From NCBI GenBank assembly GCA_964587105.1, contig CAZPKG010000002.1:248001-312000 (forward strand): DNA of 64,000 bases. The letters are read 5' to 3'. Each line of letters opens with the position of its first letter. Within the stretch, counting starts at the first letter, position 1. The position numbers and the translations under genes were made by a program. The stretch is from JABWCQ01 sp964587105 (GTDB taxonomy: Bacteria; Electryoneota; RPQS01). The notes beneath the pieces were generated by a model, which was given only the letters and a program-made list of their open reading frames with translations, did not search any database and was not told where the DNA came from. Shown piece after piece: positions 41,001 to 50,314 of this stretch.

Positions 41001-41752
41001 ACTGGGTGGTTGACGTGGCCGGTTACTACCGCGACGTTTACAATCAGATCGGTACCGTTGAAGAACGCATCGGGCCGCTGATTTTGAACCGCTATTTCAA
41101 TCTTGGTTACGCTCGTGCGCGCGGCTTCGAGTTCTCGCTCGATAAGAAGTTCAGCAGCATGTGGGCGTTGACAATGAACTACGACTTCTCGTTTGCCTAC
41201 GGTAAGGAATCGGCGGCGGCGGAAGGTTTGCTTGACCGCGTGAACGGCGTTCCGGAAAACCGCAACGAGCATCCGCTCGATTGGGACGAAACGCACCGCG
41301 TGTCGGCGTTCTTGACTTACATGGTCGCCAAGAGCCAGCACCCGCGCGTGATGGGCGTGACGCTGCCTTCGGATTGGCTTACCACGGTTGAGTTCTCCTA
41401 TGGTTCAGGTTTGCCATACACGCCGTCCACTTATACAACGGGTGAGTCGTCGAATTTGATTTTGGCGAACTCGGCGCGCAAACCTGCGACTTCGACGACG
41501 GATTTCCGGTTTGACAAGTATTGGGAAATCAGCAAGGGCATGAAGATCGCGACGGGCTTCGAAATATTCAATTTGTTCAACCGCAAGAACGTGCGCGACA
41601 TATATTCTGAGACCGGCAATGCGTACGACTCGTCGCACGAAGGCAATCAGAACGAAGCAGATGACGGAAACTTGGGCAAGGCTTTCGACCACAATCCGCG
41701 GAATTATTTCCCGCCGCGTCAAGTGTTGTTGCACTTGAAGCTGGATTTTTAG
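38087..41752 (+). CDS. TonB-dependent receptor with embedded calcium-binding-like Asp repeats
   Basis: 1221 residues from the ATG preceded by GAAGAGGA. Signal peptide (to SLSWA), carboxypeptidase-regulatory-like domain (~25-110) and plug domain (~145-235: GGGQVANIIAKQPGFKV, HVRGGRSTEAKYTVDGIS, VDEIEILTGGDASTGGYQSALIRV) precede a large beta-barrel. It ends in LLHLKLDF with the terminal Phe of outer-membrane proteins. Residues ~440-630 are an unusual insert of about a dozen D-x-N-x-N-G-x-x-D units (DANGDGQYNGEGEGYDD, DLNGNGVFDQAEPW, DQNGNGRWDDAEP), like dockerin or thrombospondin type 3 calcium loops, probably in an external loop. First gene of a five-gene operon. The substrate is unknown. Confidence 0.9.
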   Translation: MKRYLTTILHIITLLSLTSLSWAALGKISGTVLDQNGDGLIGANVQIMETSQGASIFDPAGNYAILGVAPGTYTVRISSIGFKTQMVGNVIVQSDVTTTVNATLEEEIVKGDTVVIITHKVANVVLGDAGKVNRKTGKELEVYGGGQVANIIAKQPGFKVDASGELHVRGGRSTEAKYTVDGISTGDVLYNNSTRKINTNALNVDEIEILTGGDASTGGYQSALIRVTTPEGKADAYNGTVEFRSDQIFKNSSFDQDQADYAFSGPVPLVKSLFNMKENKFSFFTSGTAKLTNTYTAYNVTREPNNYLNLGFDVPERQSNDFSTFWKLTYRLDPARKLNFSYTREHSLYDIYPDGEAAIAGNYGWQYKYDVQNRPYARNVRDTYNLQFQHNVTQNTFYEVSVGRSKNATQVRPRGKNPDEFTLDADVEDSRLGVNSGTGGADVNSNGIPDGYRDANGDGQYNGEGEGYDDVNANGRWDRGEDWVDLNGNGVFDQAEPWVDRSNSQGENNPGVYDPWDPYVDQNGNGRWDDAEPQLAEQDWNGNGTWDGERFQDANDNGRYDGYGEGYDDRNSNGSIDKKTNFTDAEDTGEGLIDGDFAFDTGEPFIDSPDEDGMYNGVWDQGEVWLDLPSGVSVGGRLQPTRNGQYDGPNGAADEYELFCIPASMAFGMDPRLPVIYTWANILEDFPAGEPEWLNLGYDENFIPMYFHYIEGRSTWINRTTDDVAAPVYDIQNFQADEGETYYDFNQNGQYDPLPDDFLNPGQWDDLAFWQDRKSLEYSGKFDITSQVNQYHELKSGLEIKYRDLRMQSVQAPDLPYDNPDFPLPPDSPFQGVGGTRDFYDHKPWEGAVYFQDKMEFQGLIVRAGLRSDFIIQGDGLLQQFQDQVDRNQPGALLADRGRYVIAPRLGISHPISAASKLYFNYGHYYQTPSFQYFYRSATANISPNTEIGNPNLEYEKTVSYEVGVSTEFTENWVVDVAGYYRDVYNQIGTVEERIGPLILNRYFNLGYARARGFEFSLDKKFSSMWALTMNYDFSFAYGKESAAAEGLLDRVNGVPENRNEHPLDWDETHRVSAFLTYMVAKSQHPRVMGVTLPSDWLTTVEFSYGSGLPYTPSTYTTGESSNLILANSARKPATSTTDFRFDKYWEISKGMKIATGFEIFNLFNRKNVRDIYSETGNAYDSSHEGNQNEADDGNLGKAFDHNPRNYFPPRQVLLHLKLDF

Positions 41753-41800
41753 TCAACCTTGCGGGTCCCTCAAGAAACGATTTCTGGAGTAAGATAAATC

Positions 41801-43813
41801 ATGTTCGCAACTTTACGTCGCTTAGTTCTGGCCGGAGCCGCCACGGCAATGGTATTGATGGGTTGTTCAGATCCTGAACCGAATCCCGTGACACCGCCGA
41901 CGCCGTTCCGAGAAGGCACGCCGCTTACGTCTCCGACCACCGATGTGACACTTGTACCTGTAAATCCGCCGTACATTATTACTGAGGACTATGTGATTCC
42001 GGAAGGCGTCACGGTCACGGTAAGTGAAGGCACGGAGATTATGGTGGCGGGACTAAACTGGATTGACGTCCAGGGAAAGATCATTGCTCATGGTACCGCC
42101 GAAAACCCGGTTATTTTCACGAGCGCGAATACGGCGCCGGATTTGGGCCAATGGCGCGGTATCAAGCTGCACAATCCGAATGAAAACTCGGAATTTGACC
42201 ACTGTATTTTTACATACGGTGCATACTTTGAGACGGACACATTATCGGAACGTGGCCGCGACGCGCAAAATTATAAGGGAATGCTGGCAATTAACAACAG
42301 CAGTCCGCGCATCACGGGATGTATCGTCACGCAGAATCAGAACAACGCGGTTTACCTCACGAATAGCAATAGCCGTCCGGTAATTCGTTACAACGTGTTT
42401 ACGCGCAACGACGCATCGGGCGTGCGCGGCGACGCGACGATAGATCCGACGGTATTGGACATTTCGTACAATTGCATTGCAGACAACAGCGCACCCGGTT
42501 TCATTTTGTCGAACGACAATCCGGATGACTCGCTGGGCATCCGCCGAATTTTCGGCGATCCGACTACGGTGAACGTCAATTTGGATTCATGCGACTCGCA
42601 TTACAATATCGATTTGCTGCCGTTGTTTAACGATCCGCGTGAAAATGAATGGACGAACCTTGCGGACTACAGTCTGCAATCGTGTTCACCGTGTGTTGAC
42701 GCCGGCCCGATGGCGATTGATCCTGATCCGGACGGAACCCGTGCCGATATGGGAGCAATTCCTTATGCGCAGGCGGCCGGTGAATTGCGCGGACGTTTAG
42801 AGACAAACTTGGGCAACGCGGTTTACCGTATGTCGTGTGACGTGGTGATTCCACCGGGTGTGACGGTCACGATTGAGCAGGGCGCGCGAATTGAAGCGAC
42901 GGGTCTGTTTAACATCGAAGTCTATGGCCGCTTGATAGTCAACGGCGAGCATAACAATGAAGTTGATTTGTGTGCCTGCCAAACAATCAATAACGATTTC
43001 GTCGGCGGATTGATCTTCTTTGATCGCGGCGATGAGCCGTCCGTGTTGCGTCATTTCATCGTGCGTGACTTTAACCGCGTGGTTGTGAATAAGGCCGGAG
43101 TGCGGTTTGAAGATTGCCAGTTCCAATCTGGTTTCCTCGGCGGCGCTTTGGTCGCGACGGGCGTAACGTCGCCTGACAGCGCAGTTGTGTTCGACAAGTG
43201 CGAATTTACGAATGTCGGCGCTTCGGCAATTGAAGTGCTGTCGTCGTCAGCGAGGATTGAGAATACTTGGATCAACGGTTCACGCGGCCAAGGGATTACG
43301 CTGAACAACGTGGGCACGGGTGTTGAAATTTACAACACGATCGTCAAAGCCTGTTCAGTGACGGCTGTTTCGATGGAAGATTTCTGCAGTCCGCGCATCG
43401 TGAACAACACGTTCAGCAATGTGGGCTATTACGGCGTGCATATGAAGAATAATTGCCAGCCGACGTTGTTGAATAACATCATCGTGAATGCCGGCCGCTA
43501 TGGAATTTACGCACAATTCTCATCGGCGCCGTTCATTGACTACAACGATGTTTGGAATAACGGTTTGCGGGATGCGTCTCCGGCCAATTATTCACCGAGT
43601 TCATTGGACATGGGTGAGAGCATTAGTTTGGATCCGGCATTTTCAGATGAATTTTTCCATCTGAGCGGAACGTCACCGTGTGTGAACGGCGGACATCCGG
43701 ACGCGCAGTATAATGATCCGGACGGTTCACGCAACGATATGGGCGCTTGGGGCGGCCCGGGCGCAGGCGCGGTTGGTACAGGACTTGTGCAACGTTTGGT
43801 TGCACAGCGATAA
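41801..43813 (+). CDS. Surface lipoprotein with parallel beta-helix repeats
   Basis: 670 residues. Lipobox at VLMGC (Cys ~22) predicts lipid anchoring. Two copies of a module are seen: ITEDYVIPEGVTVTVSEGTEIMVAG...IIAHGTAENPVIFTS and MSCDVVIPPGVTVTIEQGARIEATG...LIVNGEHNNEVDL. Each is followed by right-handed beta-helix coils (ITGCIVTQNQNNAVYLTNSNSRPVIRYN; IVNNTFSNVGYYGVHMKNN) and by SPCVDAGP...DPDGTRADMGA-type ends. Ribosome site TGGAG. It is 48 bases after the receptor and before a large secreted protein, so it probably works at the cell surface with both. No enzymatic residues can be named. Confidence 0.85.
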   Translation: MFATLRRLVLAGAATAMVLMGCSDPEPNPVTPPTPFREGTPLTSPTTDVTLVPVNPPYIITEDYVIPEGVTVTVSEGTEIMVAGLNWIDVQGKIIAHGTAENPVIFTSANTAPDLGQWRGIKLHNPNENSEFDHCIFTYGAYFETDTLSERGRDAQNYKGMLAINNSSPRITGCIVTQNQNNAVYLTNSNSRPVIRYNVFTRNDASGVRGDATIDPTVLDISYNCIADNSAPGFILSNDNPDDSLGIRRIFGDPTTVNVNLDSCDSHYNIDLLPLFNDPRENEWTNLADYSLQSCSPCVDAGPMAIDPDPDGTRADMGAIPYAQAAGELRGRLETNLGNAVYRMSCDVVIPPGVTVTIEQGARIEATGLFNIEVYGRLIVNGEHNNEVDLCACQTINNDFVGGLIFFDRGDEPSVLRHFIVRDFNRVVVNKAGVRFEDCQFQSGFLGGALVATGVTSPDSAVVFDKCEFTNVGASAIEVLSSSARIENTWINGSRGQGITLNNVGTGVEIYNTIVKACSVTAVSMEDFCSPRIVNNTFSNVGYYGVHMKNNCQPTLLNNIIVNAGRYGIYAQFSSAPFIDYNDVWNNGLRDASPANYSPSSLDMGESISLDPAFSDEFFHLSGTSPCVNGGHPDAQYNDPDGSRNDMGAWGGPGAGAVGTGLVQRLVAQR

Positions 43814-43879
43814 TTTGATTTTTTTCACTGCGAAGGCTCAACAGCACTCGCTTGCCTTACTATATTGAGGTTCTCGCAC

Positions 43880-46800
43880 ATGCGCAGAAATACCTACACA
43901 TTTTTACTGTCGGCCCTTCTACTGCTTGGTCTTAGCTCGGCAGTTGTCGTTGCCAAGAACGCTCCTTACGGCAGCGGTGACGTTCGCGGGCCATTGCGCC
44001 GTTTGGACGTTGCCAATCCGCAGGATGAAAACCGCGTTCACAACGCCGGCAAGATGTGGATGAACATCACAAATTACGGCTATTTTGGAAACGACGGCCC
44101 GGCGCAAACCAGCGCGTTGGATGATCCATGTCCGCCGAACAACTGGGCTCCGCAATGTGAATATCCGGGCGGATCCGGTCAGCAATATCTCTTTCAAGGG
44201 GCGTTATGGATTGGCGCATTGATTGAAGAAGAGGGTTTCTTCACGACGCGTGTGTCCGTGGGTACGGACGGCTGGCAAAACCCGTCGATCAATGAGTTCC
44301 ACGCACCGGAAGCTCCGAATGGCGGAATTGAAGAGCGCTCGAACCGTCCCGGCTACACCAATTGTTTTGGTGAAGTTGTCTTTGACTCGTTTGCCGTTTC
44401 CGATCAAGATTTCGTATGCACGATGGCTGATACACTCCGCGATCGTAATTTTGTAATCAACGACCCGACCGACGGTCCGCACCGCCCTCTGGGTATCAAG
44501 ATTACTCAGAAGTCGTACTCGTTCAGTCAGGCGTTTGCCGAAGACTTCATTATGATTGACTACGAGATCGAGAACATCGCGTCAAACTTCTTAAAGAACG
44601 TGTATGTCGGTCTCTACGTGGACGCGGACTGCGGTGTGGCCGGTGACAATAACGAACACACCGATGACATCGCCGGATTTATCCGCGAAGTTGAAGAAGT
44701 TAACTCCGAAGGCGATACGAACAGAATTCGTATTGACGTGGCTTGGATTGCCGATAACGACGGCTATCCGGATCAGTCTTTTGGCGGCACGTTCACGATT
44801 CCTCACGTCACGGGAACGCGCGTGATTCGCGCACCGAACCCGCGTCTGTTTACATCGTTCAACTGGTACAATCCGAATGGTGACGTCACGCTCGATTACG
44901 GCCCGGCTTGGGAAGCGTATGCAGACCGCGACAGTTTGGGCATGGGGTGGACAGGGCAGTATGGTTATCCGGAGGGTGACGCTCGCAAGTACCAGTTGAT
45001 GAGCAACAAGGAGTTTGACTTCTGGCAGACGTCGGTGGATGAGCTTTCAAACGGCATCGCGCTGGTGGACTCAGAACTGTTTAGGTACAGCGGGGGTCGT
45101 TTTCCACCGCAGACATTTTCGCGTACTGGAGTTGTGGATCCGGAAGATGCAGGGGATATTGCGAATGGATTTGACACCCGCTACTTGCTCTCGTGGGGTC
45201 CGCTCGGCATCTATGACTTTACGGATGGCGCGGGCAACGATATTTATCGTCTGAATCCGGGAGAAAGGTTCAAGATGACGATTGCGTATGTGGGCGGAGA
45301 ATTCTTCCATAACCCGAATAATCCACAGACGAGCAATACGAATCTTGATACTTCGAAGTTCAGCTTTGACGATCTCAAAGACAATGCCCGCTGGGCCAAA
45401 GACGTGTACGATAACCGTATGTTTGATACGCCGATTTACAACTGGGGCTTTGACGGCGATCCGACTACAAACGATCCGGACGGATCGCAACGCGACAGCT
45501 TATTAGATACCGGTGACGGCTGGTATGGTGAAGACGTTGGACGGGACGGAAAGTACGGCGTAATTCCGGTTGGCGTGGACAGCATCGAGATTATCTATTT
45601 TGCCGGTGCAAACACGCTGGGAGCAGGTCAAGCGACTATCAATGTCGGCTGGTACTCAGGACCTGACGAAGGAGAACGTAATGGTCGAAATGATACAATT
45701 ACGAATCCTGTTTTGACAGGCCGCACACCGTTCCCTGTTACAACTGAAGACGATATCGTTCCGCCGGATTTGGTTTATGCTTTTAACGTATTCCATCCGT
45801 TACAGCTTGGAGCATGGGACATGGGTTGGATGTCAGGCAACGGTATTCTCGACTTTGGCGATGGTATTCCTGACTTCACGGGTCCGCCGCCGCCGCCGAT
45901 TCCGTCCTTGATTGATTGTGTGCCGAATACCTATAATGCGGCCCAGCACTCGGGTGGTATCGTGAAGAGACCGGAAGGGAATTGCGCTACCGGCGGTTTA
46001 GGTTATGAACTTCGTGATCGGGAAGTTATCTTGCGCTGGTCGAAGTCATCATCTGAATCCCCGACGTATCGTGATCCGTTTAGCCGTCTTCAGGACTTTG
46101 AAGGTTATCGTTTGCACGCGGCCACAGTGAACCAAGAGAACAACTACGAACTGTTGGCACAATTTGACGCAGAAGATTATGCGTACTTTGCTGATGGTAC
46201 AGACTCGTTGATGACAGTGCCTGTCCAGACTTCAGACCCGACGAGAATTCTTGATTGGGGTAACGATTGTGATGAGACGACAATTGATGCCGATGGCTCG
46301 CAGGGCGACGGAATCTATGATTGCGGTCCGGAGACAATTGAGATACTCGGCATTCGCGGACATCGTGGCCCGGTCGGTCCGAACACCGGCTTTGGCGAAA
46401 TCACCAGCCCGTACCCGGGAATTTACGAATACCACATTCCGGCTCAAACGTTGGCGCCGCGCTATTACGCAATTACGGCGTTTGACTTTGGTGATCCGAA
46501 ATCCGGTTTGACGACGCTGAGTACGCGCGCAACGGCGAACGCAGTGTTGCTGGCTCCGGCGGGATCGGCGAAACGCGAAGTTACCGTTGTGCCGAATCCG
46601 TATCGTGCTTATCAAGATTACACATCGGATTATCGCGGACAATCTTGGGAGAACCAGAACGACGGAACGCGCGACTTCTACCCGCAGGTGGACCGCCGTA
46701 TCGAGTTCATGAATCTTCCGGAACGCGCGTTGATTCGTATCTTTACAACTGCCGGCGACCTTGTGCAGGTGATTCCTCACAACGAAGACGGCGATCGCAG

Positions 46801-46942
46801 CTCGTGGGCCAGCTTGAATTCTGAGAAGTGGGATTTGAATTCCCGCAACAATCAGCAAGTTGTGTCCGGTCTCTACTTGTTTAGCGTCGAGGATATGGCA
46901 GACCATACGATCTCGACCGGCAAGTTCGTCATTATCCGATAA
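43880..46942 (+). CDS. Large secreted protein with T9SS-like C-terminal domain
   Basis: About 1020 residues from the ATG giving MRRNTYTFLLSALLLLGLSS (signal peptide), with GAGG nine bases upstream. The body is beta-rich with aromatic and Asp/Asn-rich stretches (DGSQRDSLLDTGDGWYGEDVGRDGKYG) and EIENIASNFLKNVYVGLYVDADCG, a motif seen in uncharacterised exported proteins of FCB bacteria. The C-terminus (VTVVPNPYRAYQDY ... FMNLPERALIRIFTTAGDLVQVI ... SGLYLFSVEDMADHTISTGKFVIIR) is a variant Por sorting domain with PNPY instead of PNPF. Probably the main exported cargo of this operon, placed before the PorV-like gene. Function unknown. Confidence 0.8.
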   Translation: MRRNTYTFLLSALLLLGLSSAVVVAKNAPYGSGDVRGPLRRLDVANPQDENRVHNAGKMWMNITNYGYFGNDGPAQTSALDDPCPPNNWAPQCEYPGGSGQQYLFQGALWIGALIEEEGFFTTRVSVGTDGWQNPSINEFHAPEAPNGGIEERSNRPGYTNCFGEVVFDSFAVSDQDFVCTMADTLRDRNFVINDPTDGPHRPLGIKITQKSYSFSQAFAEDFIMIDYEIENIASNFLKNVYVGLYVDADCGVAGDNNEHTDDIAGFIREVEEVNSEGDTNRIRIDVAWIADNDGYPDQSFGGTFTIPHVTGTRVIRAPNPRLFTSFNWYNPNGDVTLDYGPAWEAYADRDSLGMGWTGQYGYPEGDARKYQLMSNKEFDFWQTSVDELSNGIALVDSELFRYSGGRFPPQTFSRTGVVDPEDAGDIANGFDTRYLLSWGPLGIYDFTDGAGNDIYRLNPGERFKMTIAYVGGEFFHNPNNPQTSNTNLDTSKFSFDDLKDNARWAKDVYDNRMFDTPIYNWGFDGDPTTNDPDGSQRDSLLDTGDGWYGEDVGRDGKYGVIPVGVDSIEIIYFAGANTLGAGQATINVGWYSGPDEGERNGRNDTITNPVLTGRTPFPVTTEDDIVPPDLVYAFNVFHPLQLGAWDMGWMSGNGILDFGDGIPDFTGPPPPPIPSLIDCVPNTYNAAQHSGGIVKRPEGNCATGGLGYELRDREVILRWSKSSSESPTYRDPFSRLQDFEGYRLHAATVNQENNYELLAQFDAEDYAYFADGTDSLMTVPVQTSDPTRILDWGNDCDETTIDADGSQGDGIYDCGPETIEILGIRGHRGPVGPNTGFGEITSPYPGIYEYHIPAQTLAPRYYAITAFDFGDPKSGLTTLSTRATANAVLLAPAGSAKREVTVVPNPYRAYQDYTSDYRGQSWENQNDGTRDFYPQVDRRIEFMNLPERALIRIFTTAGDLVQVIPHNEDGDRSSWASLNSEKWDLNSRNNQQVVSGLYLFSVEDMADHTISTGKFVIIR

Positions 46943-47001
46943 TTCACCCCCTTCTCCCTGTAATAGGGGGAAGCAAGCTCCATAGACGGAAGGATGTGCA
47001 C

Positions 47002-48087
47002 ATGAAGCGTTGGCGACTATTCGGACTGCTTATGGCCTGTCTGATTGCTCCCTCGATGCTGTGGGCTCAGGCAAAGGTCGGCACCGCCGGCGTACAGTTT
47101 TTGAAAATTAGCCCGTCATGCCGCGCGGTTGGCATGGGTGAGGCTTACGTGGCGGTTGCCAATGACGCCAGTGCGATCTGGCACAATCCGGGCGCGCTGG
47201 CACGTTTGGAAAAACCGGAAGCGGTAGTCAGTTGGATTGACTACGCTGCCGGAATTCAATATGGCTATCTGGGCGTCTCGCAGCCGGTCGAGAAATTGAA
47301 AGGCACGATGGCGGCCTCAGTCAGCTATTTGACGACGGACGAGATGAAGGAGACGACTCCTGAGCGTCCTGACGGAACGGGCCGAACGTTTACCGCAGGC
47401 GATTTGGCTGCCGGTATTTCGTACAGCCAGATGCTGACGGACAAGTTCTCGGTCGGTGGCACGGTGAAACTCGTTAGCGAAATGCTGGCGGATAAATCTG
47501 CCACGGGTTGGGCGGCGGACGTCGGCACATTTTATGACACGGGTTGGAAAAGCGTCCGCATCGCGATGTTGACGTCGAACTTCGGCCCGGACATGAAATT
47601 TGTCGAAGAGGGATTCCCGCTGCCGATGAACTTCACATTCGGCGCGGCGATGTATGTACTGAACTCCGGCGATCGTGAATGGTGGAACGGCTCCGATTCG
47701 CTCGGCACGCATTCGCTGTTGGCTTCGATGGCTTGGTCGCATCCGAACGACAACCTTGAAGTTTATAACTTCGGGTTGGAATATGGATTCATGAACACGG
47801 TGTTCCTGCGCGCAGGCAAGAAGTTGAACGGTTGGACGCGAAAGTCGTGGGACGAATACCGCAACACGATCAACGCGGGCGAAGACGCAACGAGCGACAA
47901 TCCGTTTTATGAGTTCCCGCTGTTCAGCCGTAACGGCACGTTTTTCGGCAACGGCGCGACGATTGGCGCAGGCTTGAACCTCCCGAAGGCCGGTTTGACA
48001 GTTGATTACGCATTTACCGGCGTTTCATTCCTTGAAAATATCCACCGCTTCTCGCTCGGCTATCGCTTTAACAAGCGGTTGCTGTAA
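47002..48087 (+). CDS. PorV/PorQ-family outer-membrane protein
   Basis: 361 residues from the ATG preceded by GGAAGG. Signal peptide (to LWAQ), then the PorV/PorQ N-terminal signature AKVGTAGVQFLKISPSCRAVGMGEAYVAVANDASAIWHNPGALA, and a FadL-like barrel ending FSLGYRFNKRLL. In the type IX system PorV binds sorting domains at the outer membrane and shuttles cargo to the attachment complex; PorQ-like members are related. Here it sits directly after a T9SS-like cargo gene, suggesting a dedicated shuttle. No other T9SS core genes (porK, L, M, N, sov) are in the window. Confidence 0.85.
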   Translation: MKRWRLFGLLMACLIAPSMLWAQAKVGTAGVQFLKISPSCRAVGMGEAYVAVANDASAIWHNPGALARLEKPEAVVSWIDYAAGIQYGYLGVSQPVEKLKGTMAASVSYLTTDEMKETTPERPDGTGRTFTAGDLAAGISYSQMLTDKFSVGGTVKLVSEMLADKSATGWAADVGTFYDTGWKSVRIAMLTSNFGPDMKFVEEGFPLPMNFTFGAAMYVLNSGDREWWNGSDSLGTHSLLASMAWSHPNDNLEVYNFGLEYGFMNTVFLRAGKKLNGWTRKSWDEYRNTINAGEDATSDNPFYEFPLFSRNGTFFGNGATIGAGLNLPKAGLTVDYAFTGVSFLENIHRFSLGYRFNKRLL

Positions 48088-48102
48088 TCTGCGGAGAATA
48101 CA

Positions 48103-50247
48103 ATGTCCCGAATGACTAAAATACTTTTGTTCGCCGGATTGCTGATCAGCGTTTTTGCAGGCTGTGACAGATTCACGGACACACCTGAAAACGAGAATCA
48201 AGCTCCGACGGTGCGGTTTGTCAACTTCCCGGAAGACAGCACGCAGTTTTCATATGCCCCGATTGTATATTGGCAGGGGTTCGACCCGGACGGTTTTGTC
48301 AACGGGTTTGAGTTCTATGACGATATCTCGGCTGAAGGCTTGACGGCTTATCGCGCGGGTGAAGCGGCGTTTCAGGCTTACCTTGCGAGTATTCCCAATA
48401 CGGTCTGGACTTTTACGGAGAATGCAAGTCAGCAGATATTTTTGCTGACGGAAGTGGGTGAAGTGACGGAGCATGTGTTCCTTGTGCGCTCCGTAGATAA
48501 CCTTAATTCTCGCTCGAGTATTGCAGCCCGTACGTTCTTCCGCACGAACCAGGCGCCGTACGCTCCGAAGCTTCGTTGGGCGGAGAGCGACACGGTTGCG
48601 TATTTCGTAAATGAAGCGATTCCCGATACGCAGTTAGTGGGCGATACGATCTCGATCACTTATACGGGTATCCGTATCTTGTGGCAAGGCAGCGACCCCG
48701 ACTCGCGCGCATCGAACATTATTCCGCTGCAATTCAGCTATGCGCTGGTGAATTCGTTGGGCGACTCGATTGCACTGCCTGTGCGCGACGACAGCAACCA
48801 TGTTGTTGGAATGCGAGAAGGCTGGAGCAATTGGGGCGGTGAGACGCAAATTGCATTGTATGGTTTGGAATCAGGGAACTACACGTTTTTCGTGCGGGTC
48901 CGTGACGACGGCTTTACGGAAGCGGACACGATGGGAACGGCGACGTTTACAGTTGTGAAGCCTGTGTTGTCGCGGATGCTTTTGATTGTGGATGAGAACA
49001 AGCCGCCATCAGCAATTGATTTGCAGCGCGGTGGTATCAATTCTGATACACTGAAGGCGTTCTACGACCGAGTATTGCCGGACGCAATCGATATCGCAAA
49101 TACGTTGGCTCCGTTAGCGCAACCAGCGGGATCACCGCCGATCCGTCATTTTGATATGGATAGTGTCGTTTGGTTGGACAATCGCAATGGCAACATTCTT
49201 TCTTACGACTACATCAGCCAATTCGCGGCGGTGTGGGTGATCAATGACGACAACATTCAGTCAGAGAGAACAGGTGGCGCGGACGGATCGGCCGCCGCTT
49301 ACAATAAGGTGATGTCCGACTACATGGACGTCGGCGGAAATGTGATGTTGAGTGGCCGCCGAGTGTTCAACAAGTCAAATGCGCTCGGACCGGGCAACCC
49401 GGCAACAAATTCTTACTTGCGCGACTACTTCAATATCTTCGTTGTTCGTCCGAAGTCGGTGTACAACCCAGCGCAGCCTGCACAGGCCGGTATCGCCGAT
49501 TTCGCGGGTGCCGTTGCCGGAGATCCTCAGTGGCCGGATTTGGATATTGACACATCGATGATCAATCGCTTAATCTATACGAACCAGCACGTGACTTATC
49601 CTCCGGAAATTGAGTATTTCGGACGTTCGACCGCGCCGGCGAGTTTTGACTTTGCAACGACGTTGTACAACTACAGGTCAAGCACGAGTGATCCGGAACT
49701 CTATCCGAATTTCATTGAGAACTATGATTGCGCAGTGGATACAGCGCTTTCGACGGCCACGACGGTGGCATTGATTCCGCAAGATGAAACTCTGCCGCTG
49801 CTTCAGGCCTCGACGATTCGCAACGTGACGCGCGGCGTGAATGCCGACTTTATTGAAGTGCGCAACGTTGGCACCAACATTCTTGCTCCGAAGTGGCGTA
49901 TCTTCGCATCAATTCCGATTGAAGCAGGCGAATGGCAGACGGCAGACGTGCTGGAAGTGACCTATCGGTTTATTCCGCTTTCAGCGGATCACGATGAACC
50001 GATCGCATTGAACTTCATCAAGTACGATGGCACGATTGATATCGAGATTATCGGCGATCAAATCCGCACGACAATTCGCGCCACGCCGAAGTTCCGCAGC
50101 TGCTATTTCTCGTTCCCGTTTGCTTACATGAAGAACGACCTTTACGCCCATCCGTTCTTGGGTGAGGTTCCTTCGGTGAGTTTGTTGATTGCCAACCAAC
50201 TCATCTTCTTCAACCAGAATCTTGATTTTGTATTCGACAACAGATAG
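48103..50247 (+). CDS. Large surface lipoprotein of the receptor operon
   Basis: 714 residues; lipobox VFAGC (Cys ~21). The N-terminal half has Ig/FnIII-like modules (APTVRFVNFPEDSTQFSYAPIVYWQGFDPDGFVNGFEFY; IRILWQGSDPDSRASNIIPLQFSY; GLESGNYTFFVRVRDDGF). The central part (LLIVDENKPP...DAIDIAN...FAAVWVINDD...DYMDVGGNVMLSGRR) resembles the flavodoxin-like or glutamine-amidotransferase-like fold found in other exported proteins. The C-terminus is beta-rich. It is 15 bases after the PorV-like gene and ends in a terminator, so it is the last gene of the operon. Role probably ligand binding or assembly at the outer membrane; inference. Confidence 0.8.
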   Translation: MSRMTKILLFAGLLISVFAGCDRFTDTPENENQAPTVRFVNFPEDSTQFSYAPIVYWQGFDPDGFVNGFEFYDDISAEGLTAYRAGEAAFQAYLASIPNTVWTFTENASQQIFLLTEVGEVTEHVFLVRSVDNLNSRSSIAARTFFRTNQAPYAPKLRWAESDTVAYFVNEAIPDTQLVGDTISITYTGIRILWQGSDPDSRASNIIPLQFSYALVNSLGDSIALPVRDDSNHVVGMREGWSNWGGETQIALYGLESGNYTFFVRVRDDGFTEADTMGTATFTVVKPVLSRMLLIVDENKPPSAIDLQRGGINSDTLKAFYDRVLPDAIDIANTLAPLAQPAGSPPIRHFDMDSVVWLDNRNGNILSYDYISQFAAVWVINDDNIQSERTGGADGSAAAYNKVMSDYMDVGGNVMLSGRRVFNKSNALGPGNPATNSYLRDYFNIFVVRPKSVYNPAQPAQAGIADFAGAVAGDPQWPDLDIDTSMINRLIYTNQHVTYPPEIEYFGRSTAPASFDFATTLYNYRSSTSDPELYPNFIENYDCAVDTALSTATTVALIPQDETLPLLQASTIRNVTRGVNADFIEVRNVGTNILAPKWRIFASIPIEAGEWQTADVLEVTYRFIPLSADHDEPIALNFIKYDGTIDIEIIGDQIRTTIRATPKFRSCYFSFPFAYMKNDLYAHPFLGEVPSVSLLIANQLIFFNQNLDFVFDNR

Positions 50248-50270
50248 CAGTTGTTGACAGAAACATGAAA

Positions 50271-50304
50271 AAAGGGCCGCGGAACATTGTGCCGCGGCTC
50301 TTTT
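50271..50304 (+). terminator. Rho-independent terminator of the five-gene surface operon
   Basis: Twelve-bp stem AAAGGGCCGCGG/CCGCGGCTCTTT (50271-50282 with 50292-50303, one G-T pair), then TTGCAT. It ends only 11 bases before the next ATG. Confidence 0.85.
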
Positions 50305-50314
50305 GCATAAAACC

